From Gordionus sp. m RMFG-2023 (taxonomy: Eukaryota > Nematomorpha > Gordioida > Chordodea > Parachordodidae), in assembly GCF_954871325.1 (NCBI RefSeq), contig NC_088777.1, positions 51,708,002 to 51,772,001 of the forward strand: a stretch of 64,000 nt of DNA, in the 5' to 3' direction. The notes under the pieces were generated by a model. The model ran no database searches. It was given only the letters and a program-made list of their open reading frames with translations, and was not told the origin of the DNA. Positions 35,355-48,855 of this stretch are shown in pieces; positions within the stretch are counted from its first letter, which is position 1; every line of letters begins with the position of its first letter. A program made the position numbers and the translations under genes.

Positions 35355-37400
35355 TTGAAGTATTTTGTAACATCTTCTTGTCAATTAGAAATGAACGATC
35401 TTTTTTTTCTATAAAAAAAAGGAAGAATTTACCATGCATTCTCAGTTGGCGCCATTTCTCGGCTAAATTACGCAAAAAAAATCTAGCATATTTTTTTTTA
35501 AGATATTTTGCCGCGAAGCTGTAAATGCCGGAATTAAGTGGAATAATGCATCAAAGCATAAATTTGTTATAAAAGATCATGCGAAAATCCATTAAATAAT
35601 CAATCTCTTACGCAGATAATCCTATCCTCCATTTTTTATGGCTTAGGATTTATTTTCTAAAAACATTTTGACATAAAACCTAAAATACTAACATATGCTG
35701 GCGCGGATTAATCGATACAATTTAAAAGTATCGAATAAGATACTTCAATAACTACGGATCAAATAAAAAGTAACGCCAATAACAATCATTTTATTAGTCA
35801 CACGTATTTATTTTTATTTTTTTTTTGAGACGTTATTTTATTTTAATCTCATTTTTTATTTATTTTTTGATAAAATAATGAAGAAAATTTATACCGGATG
35901 TAAAATAAAATAAACATATCGTAAACAATACTTTATAATTGTATAAAGAAACTATGCACTTACCATCTTTATAATTACATAGCAACTGCTGTAGCAGGAT
36001 TCATCCAAGGAATGGGAGAGTGTGCTTTACGTATTCTAGCATATAATAATTCTGATTAGGTTTTTTTTTAAACATCCGGTTGAAATTTGAAATTGTATTC
36101 TTGAAGACATTAATTTAAAAATCTAGTGTTTAAACCAGTATAGTAGCCACAGTATAAATGGTTTGCGCAACCAAGATTTATCTTATGGGGAGTGGTTTTT
36201 GGAAATTTTTAGCCCTATAAAAAAATAATATAATAAATTGATTTTTACGTGGTTATCCTTATATCATCTTCGTTTAAAGTTGACTGAATAATTGAAAAGT
36301 ATACTTAATCCTAAAAAAATGAGTGAATTTTTTTTTTGGTGCTTTATTAGTTTCTGACTTTAACCTGTATAGTAACCAGCATAAATAAAAAAAAATTAGT
36401 AGGGCCAACCTTACCATCACATCAAAAAGCAAAAAAGCGACCTGAAAGCATAATCCTTAAAATTCCGTTGTTTACAGTGCTCAATCGTAGATTAAATTTG
36501 GCTTGGTAGGGCAGCAGAAAGAATTTTTTTTAAAAAAATTGTCATTATGCTTGAATGTAAGAACTATAAAGAACCATATATTTTCTTGCATGCGCTAATA
36601 TTTAGTGTCTGACTAGTATTTTTAATTCCTAAATCAAATATTGGGAACAAAACGAACAACGTGAAGTTAGCTTGGCATAAAGCAGAGCTTTATTTGGAAA
36701 CATTTTATAGTTTATTCTGTTTGGTATAAGATTGTTCAAAAGGGAAAATAAGATTACTGGTATGGAAATTAAATAAAAATTACAAAATTAGCAATATACC
36801 TGAAGAATGGAGAATATAAAATAATTTATAACTTATCTGTGGTCTGGCGTTAGTGTTTAGGCGGCCTTATTATTAATCATTTAATCGACCAATAAATGAG
36901 TTTTAGTAATTCATACTTTTGAAGGGAATCTCAACCAGGTTGGTGGATAAGTTTAAAGTAGAACGTTATTGGCTAAATAAAAAAATAAATTGCCAAGATT
37001 GACACCATCGTGTTTTTAATAGAAAATTTATAGAAGCCATAAACAGTATGTAAGGCATGATTGAGTAATTATACCTACTAATTAATGAATCAGTTTTTTT
37101 TTCATAATCAAATAAAAAATCAGATACTAATAATATAAACAACATTTAAAAAAAATACGGTATATTACGCCTTAATAAATTATTAAATATAGGAATTTTA
37201 AAATTGCCATTCATAGATCAATTTACGTCTAAATAATATTAAAGTTTTTCCCCGGTAAAATATATTTGAATCTTATGATTCTATGATCTTTATAGATGTT
37301 ACTTGTTCTTTTCGGTTTATTTAATAGATATTTAACAATACAAATTATATTATTAAATTTATAGTAAAAAAAAAAAATATTTAAAATTTTTTTCAAGAAG
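35355..37400. other. AT-rich intergenic stretch
   Basis: I see no gene or bounded repeat in these two kilobases. Confidence 0.45.
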
Positions 37401-37506
37401 GGGTGGTTATGGGCGGGGGTTTAAACCCCCAATCCCCCTTAGTCTACGCCACTGAATATAAAGGATAAAAATAAGTGCACCAAAATTTTGGCCTGCCTTA
37501 TTTTAA

Positions 37507-38035
37507 TCAATTTTTTTCTCTTTCGCTTTCACCTTTTCTAGTGGTAAGTTCCTTCAATATATATCTCCACTTTATGTTATTCATACAGTCTCTTTTATCA
37601 AATTTATACTTCTTTATATTGGCTCTAACTTTTTGGCCCCATTGAAGTTTTGGCCTTCCTCTTTTACGTTTGCCCATCACTTCCAAACTCTCAACCTTAT
37701 TTCCTATGTAGTTCATAGACCTTCTCATTGTGTGCCCATACCACCTAAGTCTGTTTACCAACCTTAGTCTTAATAGGCACTACCTTTAAACTACTTAGTA
37801 TTCTTGTACTGCGCACTTATCCTTTCTTGTTACCCCAGAAATCATCCTCAGCATTCTCATCTTCATAGTTAGTAGGCTTCTCTCGTCTGATTCCTTGGTT
37901 GGCCATGTTTCCGAACTATGTAGAATAGTTGGTTGTACTATGGAACTGTAAATTTTTCCCTTTTGTGGGATTCTTTTGTCAAATAGCACTCCAGATAAAG
38001 ATCTCCACTTAAACCACCCTTGATTAATTTTACTC
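37507..38035 (-). pseudogene. RTE-type LINE relic, C-terminal part of reverse transcriptase ORF
   Basis: On the minus strand, 37989-37795 reads FDKRIPQKGKIYSSIVQPT, ILHSSETWPTKE and MRMLRMISGVTRKD; 37761-37507 continues RLRWYGHTMRR, GNKVESLEVMGKRKRGRPK and LQWGQKV. These match the C-terminal end of RTE-like and related LINE proteins (SETW, RMLRW-x-x-G, RLRWYGH, KRxRGRPxxxW). A frame change separates the halves; the rest of the LINE is missing. Confidence 0.85.
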
Positions 38036-38728
38036 TTTATTCTTTTCCTATTGTGCCATTTGTTTGTATATCAATATTTAGTGCTTGATGCAATACTATT
38101 TTAATCCATTCGGTTTAGACACAGTATTAAAAAAAAATGTCATCGACTAAATTAGAAAAAATTGGCATTTGTCAGAATGGAAAATATATAAGATCAAAAT
38201 ATCCGATTATGCGTTAATATTTATATTAACCTGAAATCTATTGTACCAATTATGTTTAAAAATAATGAATTTTATTTGTACTTTTACTTATATATAATTA
38301 TCAAATTTAATTTTCTAATATTAGGCGATTTGATTAACCTCGATAATATAATATTAAATAAAGTAAAATTATAATATTGTATGACAAATACGATATTCAA
38401 ATAGCTTTGAATATATATAGCCTTTTTCAAATATATGAGATATTAAGTTATAACAAACCCGAGTTATGAACCAAATGAGAAATGTAACGTTACACACCAA
38501 ATCCCAAAACTTTAAATAGTTACTTAATTAGTTAATTTTATTATTGCTTTTATCTGTTTGGTTAAGGGGGAGAAAGAAATTGTCTAAATTATAACATCAT
38601 AACAGAACCGAGAATGTGGAGGGATCTAAATAACTTGTTCCGTTAATATTTAGAGCCCCTTACTTAATCATTAAAAATTCCTCAATTAATTTTACCCACC
38701 ACGAGGAAAAGTATAACCGAATTATATA
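38036..38728. other. AT-rich intergenic stretch
   Basis: Nothing recognised. Confidence 0.4.
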
Positions 38729-39052
38729 AGCCAATGGCATATATAATACCTAGACTGACGATTCATTCATTAAAATGTATCTTTAAGCGTCGTTTTAAGC
38801 AAATCAACTGGGCCCGCCATTTTGGTAACACATATAGGTAAATATTCTTATGTTAAAAACTACCATTAAATCGATAACTTGCTTCCTTATTATCTCGATG
38901 ATCCGGTAATTCTTTGATAAAGTTTGCATCAGATATAGGAATAAATTAGGCTCTCGTTTAAAATTTTAATAATGATTAGTGTAACCAAGATGGCGTCTCC
39001 AGCTGATTTGCAATCGATGTACACTTTTAATGAATGAATCGTCAATGATGTA
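38729..39052. mobile_element. miniature inverted-repeat element, copy 2
   Basis: TACCTAGACTGACGATTC then ATTCATTAAAATG at the left; AATGAATGAATCGTCA inverted at the right. The core matches 20529-20877, including CCGCCATTTTGGTAAC and ACCAAGATGGCGTCTC. Confidence 0.75.
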
Positions 39053-41180
39053 AGCCAAATATATTAAAAAAAATGATATCACGCCTTATGCTTGATGTAA
39101 ACCAAACTTGACAGCATTTAAACTCTGAAAATTATATAATTTATAATTTTCAGATTATTAATATAAGCGTATCAGTGTAGGAATGGTATAAAAATGATAA
39201 TTTTCACCCGTTTTCCGTTCCAACAAAAGTAAAATACTCACAGAGCTGATGAACATTATTATGATTTTTTTCCTCTCGGCACCTTCAATGATTGAAAATT
39301 CCTTCTAGAGATTCGCATCTTCAAACTTCGTTGGTTATAGATATTGATAAACCTATAGAAAAAAAAAGATTATTCAATTTTTTTTTATCTTTAATTCATA
39401 TTTAAAAATCTAATGTTAACGAACTATCTGTTTTGACTTTTGAGTATAAATGTTGTCATGATTAAAATTTAAACGAAGTATGAGTGGCAAATCAATATAA
39501 GGAATATAATTTTTTAATTTTATTTTTTAAACAAGAATTTTAATGGTTGATATGAAATTAAAAACTAAGCTTTTTATAAAAGCTTTGAGAAAAATATGAT
39601 ATGTATGATAAATCTTTTTCCTAAAAAAAATAAATAATATTTTAAAGTAATGAGTAACGTTTTGCGTAATCGATACAAAAAAAAACTCGTTACTTTTCTT
39701 TTCCTTAAAAAAAAATAACTCCGTCAGTAACGACTATTTAGTAAGAATTGAAAGTCAGATGATGTGTATTGAGATAAATTGTAACATCTATATCTATTTG
39801 TATAATCAACAGCTGTTCTATGAGTGATGCCAACAGATCTACTAGAAAAAAAAAATACTACATATTCCTATGGTCCGTTTTCTGGTTTATTTTTTCTATC
39901 TGTAATATGTCATTTTAAAAAATTCTTATGTGTATATGTGTGAATTCTAAAATTTGAAGTTTTCCCTTTCCTTAGCATCTCCCCATTTTTTTAAAGTTTT
40001 AAAAAAACCCACATTTAGGTATAAATAAAATCGTATCAAAATCTGTTCACCCAGGGAATAGTGGAAATTTAAAAAAAATAAAATAATTTATAGGAATAAG
40101 TGAAATGAGAAAATTTTTCAGGGAACATTTCCGGTATCAGTTCTAATAAACGTTTCTATCCATATGAAGTTCCTGGGATTAAACTATTCCAAGACCCCCC
40201 AAAAAACCGATTTTTCGTACACTTAATAGGTAATTTATATAATAATTTTAAAAAAATTTTACAATGATAAATTCACTAATTAGCCTAAAGGCTTCTTTTT
40301 TTTATCAACAGTTATTTAAAAGTGTTCTTTCTAATTTCCTTAAATATTTAAACACCCTTCTATAAGAAGAGGAAAGTATTATCGATATTGTAAGAATTAG
40401 AAGATGGACAATGAAAATACAGAAGAAATAACTAGAGAGAAAAATAAAATCGGTTAAAAACAAAACTAAGGCAAAATTTTGTGACAAAGAATTATATGCC
40501 TTTTTTTTTATAGAGGTAATAAGCTAAGGTTTTTTTTTCCAGTAGCATTAGACTATTATAGTATTAAGGGGAGAGAATTGCTTAAAAGCAAAATTGGTTA
40601 ACGGAAGTCTTAAAGAGGAATACGAGTTTGCAAGATTATTTACCCGATAAGTTACATCTTATTAATTAACGATATATTACCATAGCGGAAAGCAGATGAA
40701 TAACTACTTTCCTATTTTTAGCCAGATTGGCTTGCTTTTACTTCTTGTAAGCCAAAGATTTAAAAAAATATAAACAGGAAGTTGTTTTTACTAGGGAAGG
40801 CTAAGATAGTATGGGGGCTATTATCCCCTGAAAACCTCAACCTCTTTGATTGTCAGGATTACCTTTAATTCCGATCACGATGATAGGTTTTAGATATCTA
40901 AGCATATCGGTCATAAAATTGGTTGCGATGTTTGACGAAACTAAATTATGGATGAGATTATATTTTGAAGATAGATCACAACTGGATTAAGAAGCAAAGA
41001 TTTATTTTTTATAATTTTTATTTATATATGTTTAGCGAGTTTTTTTTTTTCAAATATAATTCAATTTTTAAGCTCGTTTTTTAATAAATTTAAAAATCTA
41101 TGCTGTCATTGTTTGGAATTTTACCCTTGCATTTAGGGAAATTTAGGTTTGAACTTTTGAGCTCAATATAATTTATCAAT
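39053..41180. other. AT-rich intergenic stretch
   Basis: No gene, boundary or known repeat could be picked out. Short hydrophobic frames here (for example 40305-40487) look like chance. Confidence 0.4.
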
Positions 41181-41184
41181 ACTA

Positions 41185-41340
41185 CACATCCTTTCAGTAT
41201 ATGCTCCTCAAACGGGTTGCGAGGAAGAAGAGAAAGATGACTTTAGAGCTATCCTTGATAGTTGATACTGTAATGGAAATCCCTAAGGATGACCTAGTTA
41301 TAATTAGGGATGTAAGACAGGGGAAATTTCCCTGGTTTCT
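41185..41340 (+). pseudogene. RTE-type LINE relic, AP-endonuclease fragment
   Basis: One frame reads VYAPQTGCEEEEKDDFRAIL then DS and a stop; a shifted frame continues DTVMEIPKDDLVIIRDV. This matches the endonuclease segment YAPQxGC(x)EEEK(x)xF...IPxxExxxIxGD of RTE-like LINEs. It is old and cut off on both sides. Confidence 0.6.
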
Positions 41341-43375
41341 TACACGTAGATTTTTTTTTTAATATAAATTATGAATGACTCAAAGGTTAATGGTTAAAAA
41401 TTGTCTACAATTCACAAGATAAGTATTCTAAACACTCTTGGAATACATTTCCATTGTAAAATCTGGTTTTTTTTTAAATTTAAAAATGAGGGGATCTCAA
41501 AAAATGATTATAAAGTTGATAAAATTACATATTGCCCGAAAAAAAAACACACAGCCGTTGGACTCACTGTTTTTTTTTTGAATAAAATAATTTGAAGAAG
41601 AAGAGTTTTACCACTTAACCAGGTTTCTTAAATTAGGAGTAAAAAAATAATACCCAGTTTTTTAAATTTCCGTTATGACGGTATCCGTTCCCACTGCCCG
41701 TTTCTTCTAAGAAATCCGATACGGAAACGGTCCTCATCTTCGGGTCGCGAAAATCCCGAGTAATAAAAAGACCGAACCTCAAAACAGTTACGATAAATTA
41801 ATAATGATTGAAGGTTGAGGTTGTAAAGATTTCAAGTTATTTTCTATCGTTAAAGTTATTTCGCATAATCGCTTAAAGAATAAAAAACAAAATTAATGTT
41901 TTATATAGTTTTTTTTTTAAAAAAAACGTGACTTCAGCATGTTGAAAAAAACGTTTTTTTTTTTTAGAAATAACAGAGGACGATTCTTATATAAAATACA
42001 ATTTTGTTTAATAAAATATATTGTCGGGTCAACTAATACTAAACAACCCCTAACGAGACGTTTTATGTTGATTTATCTCATTTTTCAATTCTTTTTTTCG
42101 AAAATCAAAAAAAAATTGCTTTTTTCTTTGTACATTAAAATAATAAAACGAACATAAGAAATATTAGCTTTTTCTTTTTATCTTTTATTTTTAATTAAAA
42201 ATAAAATTTATTTCTTTTTAAAAGTCCTTTTTAGAAAAAACAAATTTATTAAATAAATATGATTTTTTTAAAAAAAATAATTTTAAAATTAAAGTTTTAA
42301 TTTAATTTTATTATTTTTCTTATCAATCTCTGGAAAGGGGCAGGCAGAGAGGGAGAGAACAAGATTTTAAAAGTTTATAATTAATATTTTTTTAATACTA
42401 TATACCACTCTATTTACATTTTTTTATATTAAAATAACACTTATTATTACCATATACATAACCTGGCATGCTTATTTGGACCTTTTTATATAATTGCATT
42501 ATAATAAGTATAATAATACTTTAAAAAAATTATTTTTATTTAATGCATATATATAATATATATTTTTAAACAATTATTACTTTTTGTTTAAATTGTAATA
42601 ATATGTATTTTGTATTATTATTATAAATTATATTTGTACAAATAAAAATAAATAATAAGAATAAGGATAATATTAATGAATAAGGTAGGTAAGGTGGAAA
42701 AGGAATTGGAAAATTCTTTGGGATCATATAAAAAGGTATAATAAGCACACACAAAAAAAAATGAAAATATCAAACAAAAATAATATATTTTCCTTTTTAA
42801 AAGAGAAGAATAATTGTAAAAAATATATTTAATATAAAATTAATTTTTTATTTAAATATAAAATTTGTTTTTTTTGATGAAAAATTTTTAATTTTTAATT
42901 TTATAATTAATATTTATATTTTAAAATGAAATTATTTTTTCGATATTAGACATATTCTTCATTATGCATACGATCTATTATAAGTTTGAATTGGTATAAA
43001 TGACAAAATTATCAGAATTCTCGTAGTGCTGCCCCAACAAGTCTCAGATTTTTTTTTTCTTGGCAGGTAAAAATTACTGATTGATAGTTAGTTCTTATGT
43101 TAATTTGTTGTTTTTTTAAAAAAAAAAATATTTATACTTATTTGTTTAAGATCAGAGTTTGAAAATAAAAATCATATGAATCAGATCAAGTCTAAGAGAA
43201 CCGGAAATAGAACCCCTTCCCGAATCATTTTTAAAAATGATTTTCCCGAAAATCGGCAGGAAGGAAATCAGATTTTTCAAACTGTGATTAAAATGGCGTA
43301 TAATATTACACCTTTTTAATTTTAAATATTCCTTCAATGAAAACGAATTTCTCAACATTTTATCCTACGTGTAGC
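41341..43375. other. AT-rich intergenic stretch
   Basis: A short GC-richer island at 41670-41770 has repeated GATACGGAAACGG-like words in both orientations and may be a small foldback remnant. The rest is AT-rich without recognised content. Confidence 0.4.
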
Positions 43376-43511
43376 AGTGTTAAACTTCTCGATTTAAGTT
43401 GATTTTTTTAAAACGGCTCTCACAATATTTTTAGCCAGAATAATATTCCATTTTTTTGTGCCATCTAAAAAATCTTCAGGTCGGCCTAAAACGAGGCCGT
43501 TTAACGACACT
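43376..43511. mobile_element. foldback miniature element, internally shortened
   Basis: AGTGTTAAACTTCTCG at the left and GGCCGTTTAACGACACT at the right. Flanks TCCTACGTGT and ACCTACGCGT are similar, consistent with a 10-bp duplication. Confidence 0.7.
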
Positions 43512-44059
43512 ACCTACGCGTGCACACTTTTTTAAAAGATTAATTACCGCGAATAAAAAAAATTTTCGCACAGGTTAGGGGTAGTATAATTAGGGTCTGG
43601 TGAGTTAAACTATTCTTAACATAAATATTATCCAACGCATCAGATGAACATCTGGCTAACCCATGTATGAAATGGTAGGTCAGCATTTGACGGGGCTAAA
43701 CAACTTAAATGGGAAGAAGAAGAATTTTAAAAGATTAGTTCTTTTAGAATACTGAAGGTTTAACCATTAAATATCAAACATCCCGTTAATTAAAACCGGA
43801 TAGCTTTAACTATCATCTTTAGTATTAAAATTTAAGGAGATTATATATAGACTAAGAGATAACCCCCCTATTAAAAGGGGGAAGTGATGCTTAGAGGCTG
43901 CGCTACTAATCGATCGTAATTATACATAAAAAAATATCATGTTACATTTTTTGGTTAAAACCTTCACAACGATTTTACCTTTAGTTTTTATCATTTCATT
44001 CGCATAAATAAAACAACTAGTAGAGTATAGTTAATGCATAACTGTATGAGTTTCTCTCA

Positions 44060-44600
44060 ATTTACTATTTTAATCGTAGTTTCAGAAAATTTTGTTTCAG
44101 CATGGATATAATGGATATTTGAATTGAAAGTTTAGCTAAACATAGTGTTAGAAATTTGTTCAGCAATTTGGAAAGCTAAAGTATACATATGCTGCAAACT
44201 TCAGTTTCCCAATCTTCTATTTCAATCACAGTTTTGGAATTTTGTTTTTAGCAATTTAGAAAGAGCCATAATTACTATTGAATATATTGGACATTTGAAT
44301 TGAGAGTTTAGCTATATTTCAACCATAATTTTATCATTTTGTTCAGCAATTTGGAAAGCTAAACACAGTTATACATTTGCTCTAACCTTTCGAAACCATT
44401 TATTTTAAATAAAAATCTTCTGAAAATTAAATAAGTTTCCCAATCTTCTATATTCAATCATAGTTTTAGAATTTTGTTTTCAGAAATTTGGAAAGAAAGT
44501 TATTTAAATTAAAAGTTTGGCTATTTCAACAATAAGTGTTAGAAATTTTGTTCTGCAATTTGGAAAGCTACACACGGCAGCATACATCTGCTGGAATCTT
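44060..44600. repeat. degenerate tandem array
   Basis: The word TTTTGTTCAGCAATTTGGAAAGCTAAA-like (shown here only as its core CAATTTGGAAAGC) recurs about six times, alternating with GTTTCCCAATCTTCTAT and TTTGAATTGAAAGTTTAGC blocks. Spacing is irregular, about 90-190 bases. Confidence 0.65.
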
Positions 44601-45188
44601 TAGAAAATGATCTTCAAAAAAAAAAAAATCTTCTGATTATTGAACAAGTTAACACCATTTAGTAGGGGAAATGTTCCATAAATGGCCATGTTTGAAGACT
44701 GGCCATCACCCTTTAACTTTTTTTCTATTGGATCGATTTCTATCAAATTTGATCAAAATGTGTATATCTATGATATGTAGTTAACATAAGTTCATTTTTT
44801 GAATAGAACAATCCAATAAAAAAAATTATTTTAAATAAAGTGTTTTTAGTTAGTGATGATAAAAGTTACTTTTGAAACATAACTAGTTACAGTTACTAGT
44901 TACATTGGCAAAAACATAACTAGTTACAGTTACTAGTTACATTTTTACAAAAGTAACTAGTTATTAGTTACAGTTATTTTCTAAAGTAACTAGTTACTTA
45001 CTTTATACATCATTAATATGCGCATTATTTATTTATTGAATGAATTTATTTAATATAAAAAAAATTAGGATAAACAAAGTATAATCAGTTATTTAAAATA
45101 ATATACAATTTATTTATATAAAAAAATATCGCAAAATTGAATATTTACATCGAATATAAAAATATATATTTGCATTAAAAAAAAACAT

Positions 45189-45506
45189 TTATTTTTCATA
45201 AAAATTAGAATCTAATAAATGTTTATTTGCTTTTAACAACAAATTAATTTCAAAGTTATTATCTAGGAGACGTTCTCGTTTATCTCCAAAAATGAGATTA
45301 CCTAGACTGAATATGCGCTCTACGGGAGCACTTGATGTTAGAACAACATTATATTTAATAAAGAGTAATTTTAACTTTGGAAAATCGTTATATAAAGAAA
45401 AAGTGTTGTTATTAGATTTGATAAAGTTTTCTATAAGTTCATTATCCAGAATATTTTGGCGCTTTAGGTCAAAAAATTCAACTACATCAATGTTAGTTTT
45501 GAGCAT
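45189..45506 (-). pseudogene. hAT transposase C-terminal fragment
   Basis: 105 codons; SSAPVERIFSLGNLIF and LLLKANKHLL are the family's dimerisation motif. It ends in a normal stop. The start is artificial since the N-terminal part is deleted. Confidence 0.82.
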
Positions 45507-46008
45507 GATTCATTCGTCTGGGATTCACTTTGAGGTATTAAGGTATTTATTAAATTTAAAATTTCCTCCTTTTTTGCTTTATTCCTTTCTTGCCTAATCC
45601 AAGGCCAGTCAGTTTTAAATACAGGGTGAAGAATTGCAGCAATGATGTTGTCATTATCATAAAGATTATTAAACCTATAACATGATATTTATGTTAGACT
45701 TGGTTCTTGTAAGTAATGATTAATAATTTAATATTAAATTCTAAAATAATCTGTCTTTGTTTTTCCTTATACTAAATTTAAATTTTTTTTTTATTACGTA
45801 TGATATGAAGTTCCAATGCTTGTTACTTGACGGAAAAAAATATATTGTGTTACATTTGTAAATAAATATAATATTAAAATTTATTAAATTACTTGAATTT
45901 GCTTACAAAATTATGAAGCCCAGCAGCAATATAACAATTTAAGAAAAGAAAATCAATTTGAACGGGAAATTATAACAATCAGACATTTTCACAAAATTTT
46001 AAAAAATT

Positions 46009-46078
46009 TAATTTAAAAAATAAATTTAATTTAAAAAATAAATTTAATTTAAAAAATAAATTTAATTTAAAATTAATT
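46009..46078. repeat. 19-bp tandem repeat inside the hAT element
   Basis: Three to four units of TTTAATTTAAAAAATAAAT. Confidence 0.85.
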
Positions 46079-46281
46079 TATCACAACATATTAAAAATAA
46101 AATTAATTATTTGAATATATCTTTAAAAGTAACTAGTTACTTTTGGCAGTTACCTTTCAAAAATTATAACTAGTTACAGTTACTAGTTACAATTTTAAAA
46201 ATATAACTAGTTACAGTTATTTTTTAGCCAAAATGTAACTAGTTACTTATAACTAGTTACCTTAACATCACTATTTTTAGT

Positions 46282-47440
46282 ATCTCTTTCTGGAAAAATC
46301 GCGTTATGCATTTTTTTTTGTGTTTGGTGAAAAAATGACTAATTTAGAATACTGATATTTTATATATAATTATTTTTCTTAGGGAAATTTTGAATTATTC
46401 ACTCACATAGACTTTAAAAGTGTTTCATTTAATAGACATATAAAGGCGTATAATAATAATAGAGGGGTGAGTGAGTATTGTCTGGCCATGTAATGATTGG
46501 GCCACAATTCGCTCATTCACATATTCATATTGAAATGAAAAGCTGCGAAAAACAACATTTGATGAAATTTCAAATGATGAACATACTTAAGAATGTTTAG
46601 CAAAAAAGATAATTAAGATATTAATATATAATATTATCATTTAAATTGATGATTATAAATTGAGGTATTAATAAGTGAATAATTATTTTTTTTTATATAA
46701 CTAAAAAAAATGTAGAAATATTAACATACGTCTTTTACGTGTATTTCATATTGTATTATTTCATATTTATGATAAAATTCTTAAATAATAATATTATGGC
46801 CAGTTAACACATAGTATATGGCCAGTATGTATTGACTGACCAGAAAAACAACTTTCACATAACCCTATCATAAACTATTACAGTTAGAGCTTTGATTCAA
46901 ATTTTATTTTAAAGATTAATAATTAGGCTACCCACTGATATAAAATATGTTTGGTTTAACCCAAATTTTAATACTTTTCTTTTTTAAAAACAGTAAAAAC
47001 ATGGCCATTCATGGCACATTTCCTCTAATAAGATAGTTCCTTATGTTTTGCATATGGAGAGAGTATATTTATTACTTTCATCTTATTTTCTAATTTAGCA
47101 TAAAATAAAGTCTTTTGATAGTAAAATAAAATATGTTTGAAAATTAAATATTATGCATATACTTTCAACTATCCAGATTTTTAGTATTAATATATAAATT
47201 CATAAAATTTTTATTCAATGTGTAGTATAGCCAAATGATTGAAATAAACATGTTTAAGATACAAATGTTAAGCTAATAATTTAGAGAATACTTACAGATA
47301 TTTTTCAAAGATTTTACTGATTCCTACATTCCTTGACGTTATATTTATCCACTATTTTAAAATTTCGTGCCAAATAATTCAAAACTTCTTTTTTTTTTAC
47401 TGCTAAACGAAAGTAAAATATTTCAAATAAGAATTGCTTG
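46282..47440. other. AT-rich stretch
   Basis: Nothing recognised apart from AT-rich DNA leading to the hAT relic. Confidence 0.4.
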
Positions 47441-48000
47441 AAAGCGATATATTGGAACTTAGGGAAATCGGAGCAAATGTAGAATGACGAATTTCATAAA
47501 TTGTATGTGATTTGTTGAAGTCAAGAATAGCTTCTATGAAAATTTAATATAGATCCAACTCGAATCGCAGCAAGGCAAGCTCATCGTTCAAAATTATGTT
47601 GCCAGTTGAAGAGTACTATATAAGTAATCTCTTTATCTCTCTCTCGGATACTAACTCAAAAGAATGATAGGTTCTTGGTTAATCGCACACAACATATTAC
47701 CCGTAGAATCCTCCTAAATCTAAATTTTTGATAGAGAAATGATTATATGTTTGGGTTAGATTTTTATTTGTGAAGATAAACATTTTTTAAAGTATCATAC
47801 GATGCATTACTAAGCTGTATGTGCGAACTATAATATGGAAGGTTTGCCATGGTTGATAATGTTCCAAAAATGAAGATGCTCTGCATAATTTCTAACATAT
47901 TATATATTTTAACAACTCTAACCACCCATTAGTATATACGTCTGCTATTGAAAGAACATTTTCTTCCTTAACAAGAATAAAAAAACACCCCTGAAATGAA
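47440..48000 (+). pseudogene. hAT transposase relic, second copy of the 16.3-kb family
   Basis: ARQAHRSK near 47575 and SAIERTFSSLTRIKK near 47943-47985, matching the dimerisation motif. Stops and shifts abound. A final piece of the same relic (CAATCCCAAAGAAGATTG) is found at 48690 after inserted elements. Confidence 0.65.
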
Positions 48001-48007
48001 AATATTA

Positions 48008-48230
48008 TTGATTAGCTCGATTTGAGCTGTATTTAAGGGCTGACTCAATATTTTAGCCCAGAAAAATATTGCCCTAAGACTTGAGGATTTCGCTAATAGA
48101 TGGCCAAAACCTTTGCGCAATCTATGAGCCAAAATCTTCAGACTTGCATGGTATTTTTCTGGTTAAAATAATGAGTTAGCTCTTTTTTTTAAGAATTGGC
48201 TCAAATCTAGGCGTTTAACAACATTATTGA
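48008..48230. mobile_element. foldback miniature element within the hAT relic
   Basis: GGCTGACTCAATATTTTAGCC and its inverse are present, with CCTTTGCGCAATCTATGAGC in the loop and TTTAACAACATT at the right. Confidence 0.72.
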
Positions 48231-48295
48231 AAAAAAAAATACTACCTCTTGAAAATAGGTTGAATGGATTAGCCCTTCTTTATATATATATATGT

Positions 48296-48655
48296 GGTAT
48301 GGGGATATGGAATCCTTGGAAAGATTCGGAATCTTTTGATTTTACATCCTTTACCGAGGGTGATTTTTAGATTTTGAAAATCTAAATTTACAGGAATAGT
48401 ATTTCGGCGTGTGTAGAGTACCCAATACTGTAAATTTCAAACAATGTTTGCGGTGAAGTTTAGAAAACTACTCCTAATTTATATCAATTTTTATATGGAT
48501 TTTTCATATAAATTTAAAAAAAAAATAACCAAAAATGTCTATGGCTGAAATTTATAAGGTAATGACTCTACACATTCTAGAATACATTTCCGGTTAAAAT
48601 CAGATTTTTCCGAATCTCCACTGATTCCGAATCCCCATACGAGATATATATTATA
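48296..48655. mobile_element. palindromic miniature element, copy 2
   Basis: TATGGGGATATGGAATC at the left and inverse GATTCCGAATCCCCATA at the right. The interior is also inversely repetitive. It too sits inside the hAT relic; copy 1 is at 33100-33415. Confidence 0.75.
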
Positions 48656-48855
48656 GGAAATTGACACCAAAGCAATAATGGCATCAGCTCAATCCCAAAG
48701 AAGATTGAATTTCAGAATTTAGATTTATAAAATACTTCTTGAAAAAAATATAAATATTTTTTAAAGAACCATTTTTTTATATACAGCATTGATAAATTGT
48801 TTATCGTAAAATTACAATGTTTTTAATATTATATATATATTTTTTAAAAAAACAA

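Larger units (their letters stand above)
44851..46273 (-). mobile_element. internally deleted hAT transposon with perfect target duplication
   Basis: Ends are TAGTGATGATAA and inverse TTAACATCACTA. Flanks TTTTTAGT (44843-44850 and 46274-46281) are identical. Both ends carry many subterminal GTAACTAGTTAC palindromes, typical transposase-binding arrays. Inside, on the minus strand, 45506-45189 encodes the C-terminal hAT dimerisation region (VVLTSSAPVERIFSLG, then KRERLLD). The rest of the transposase is missing, so the copy is non-autonomous. Confidence 0.88.

Noticed and set aside
45292-45597. 101-codon plus frame
   Set aside because: Antisense to the hAT transposase fragment; lacks any domain.
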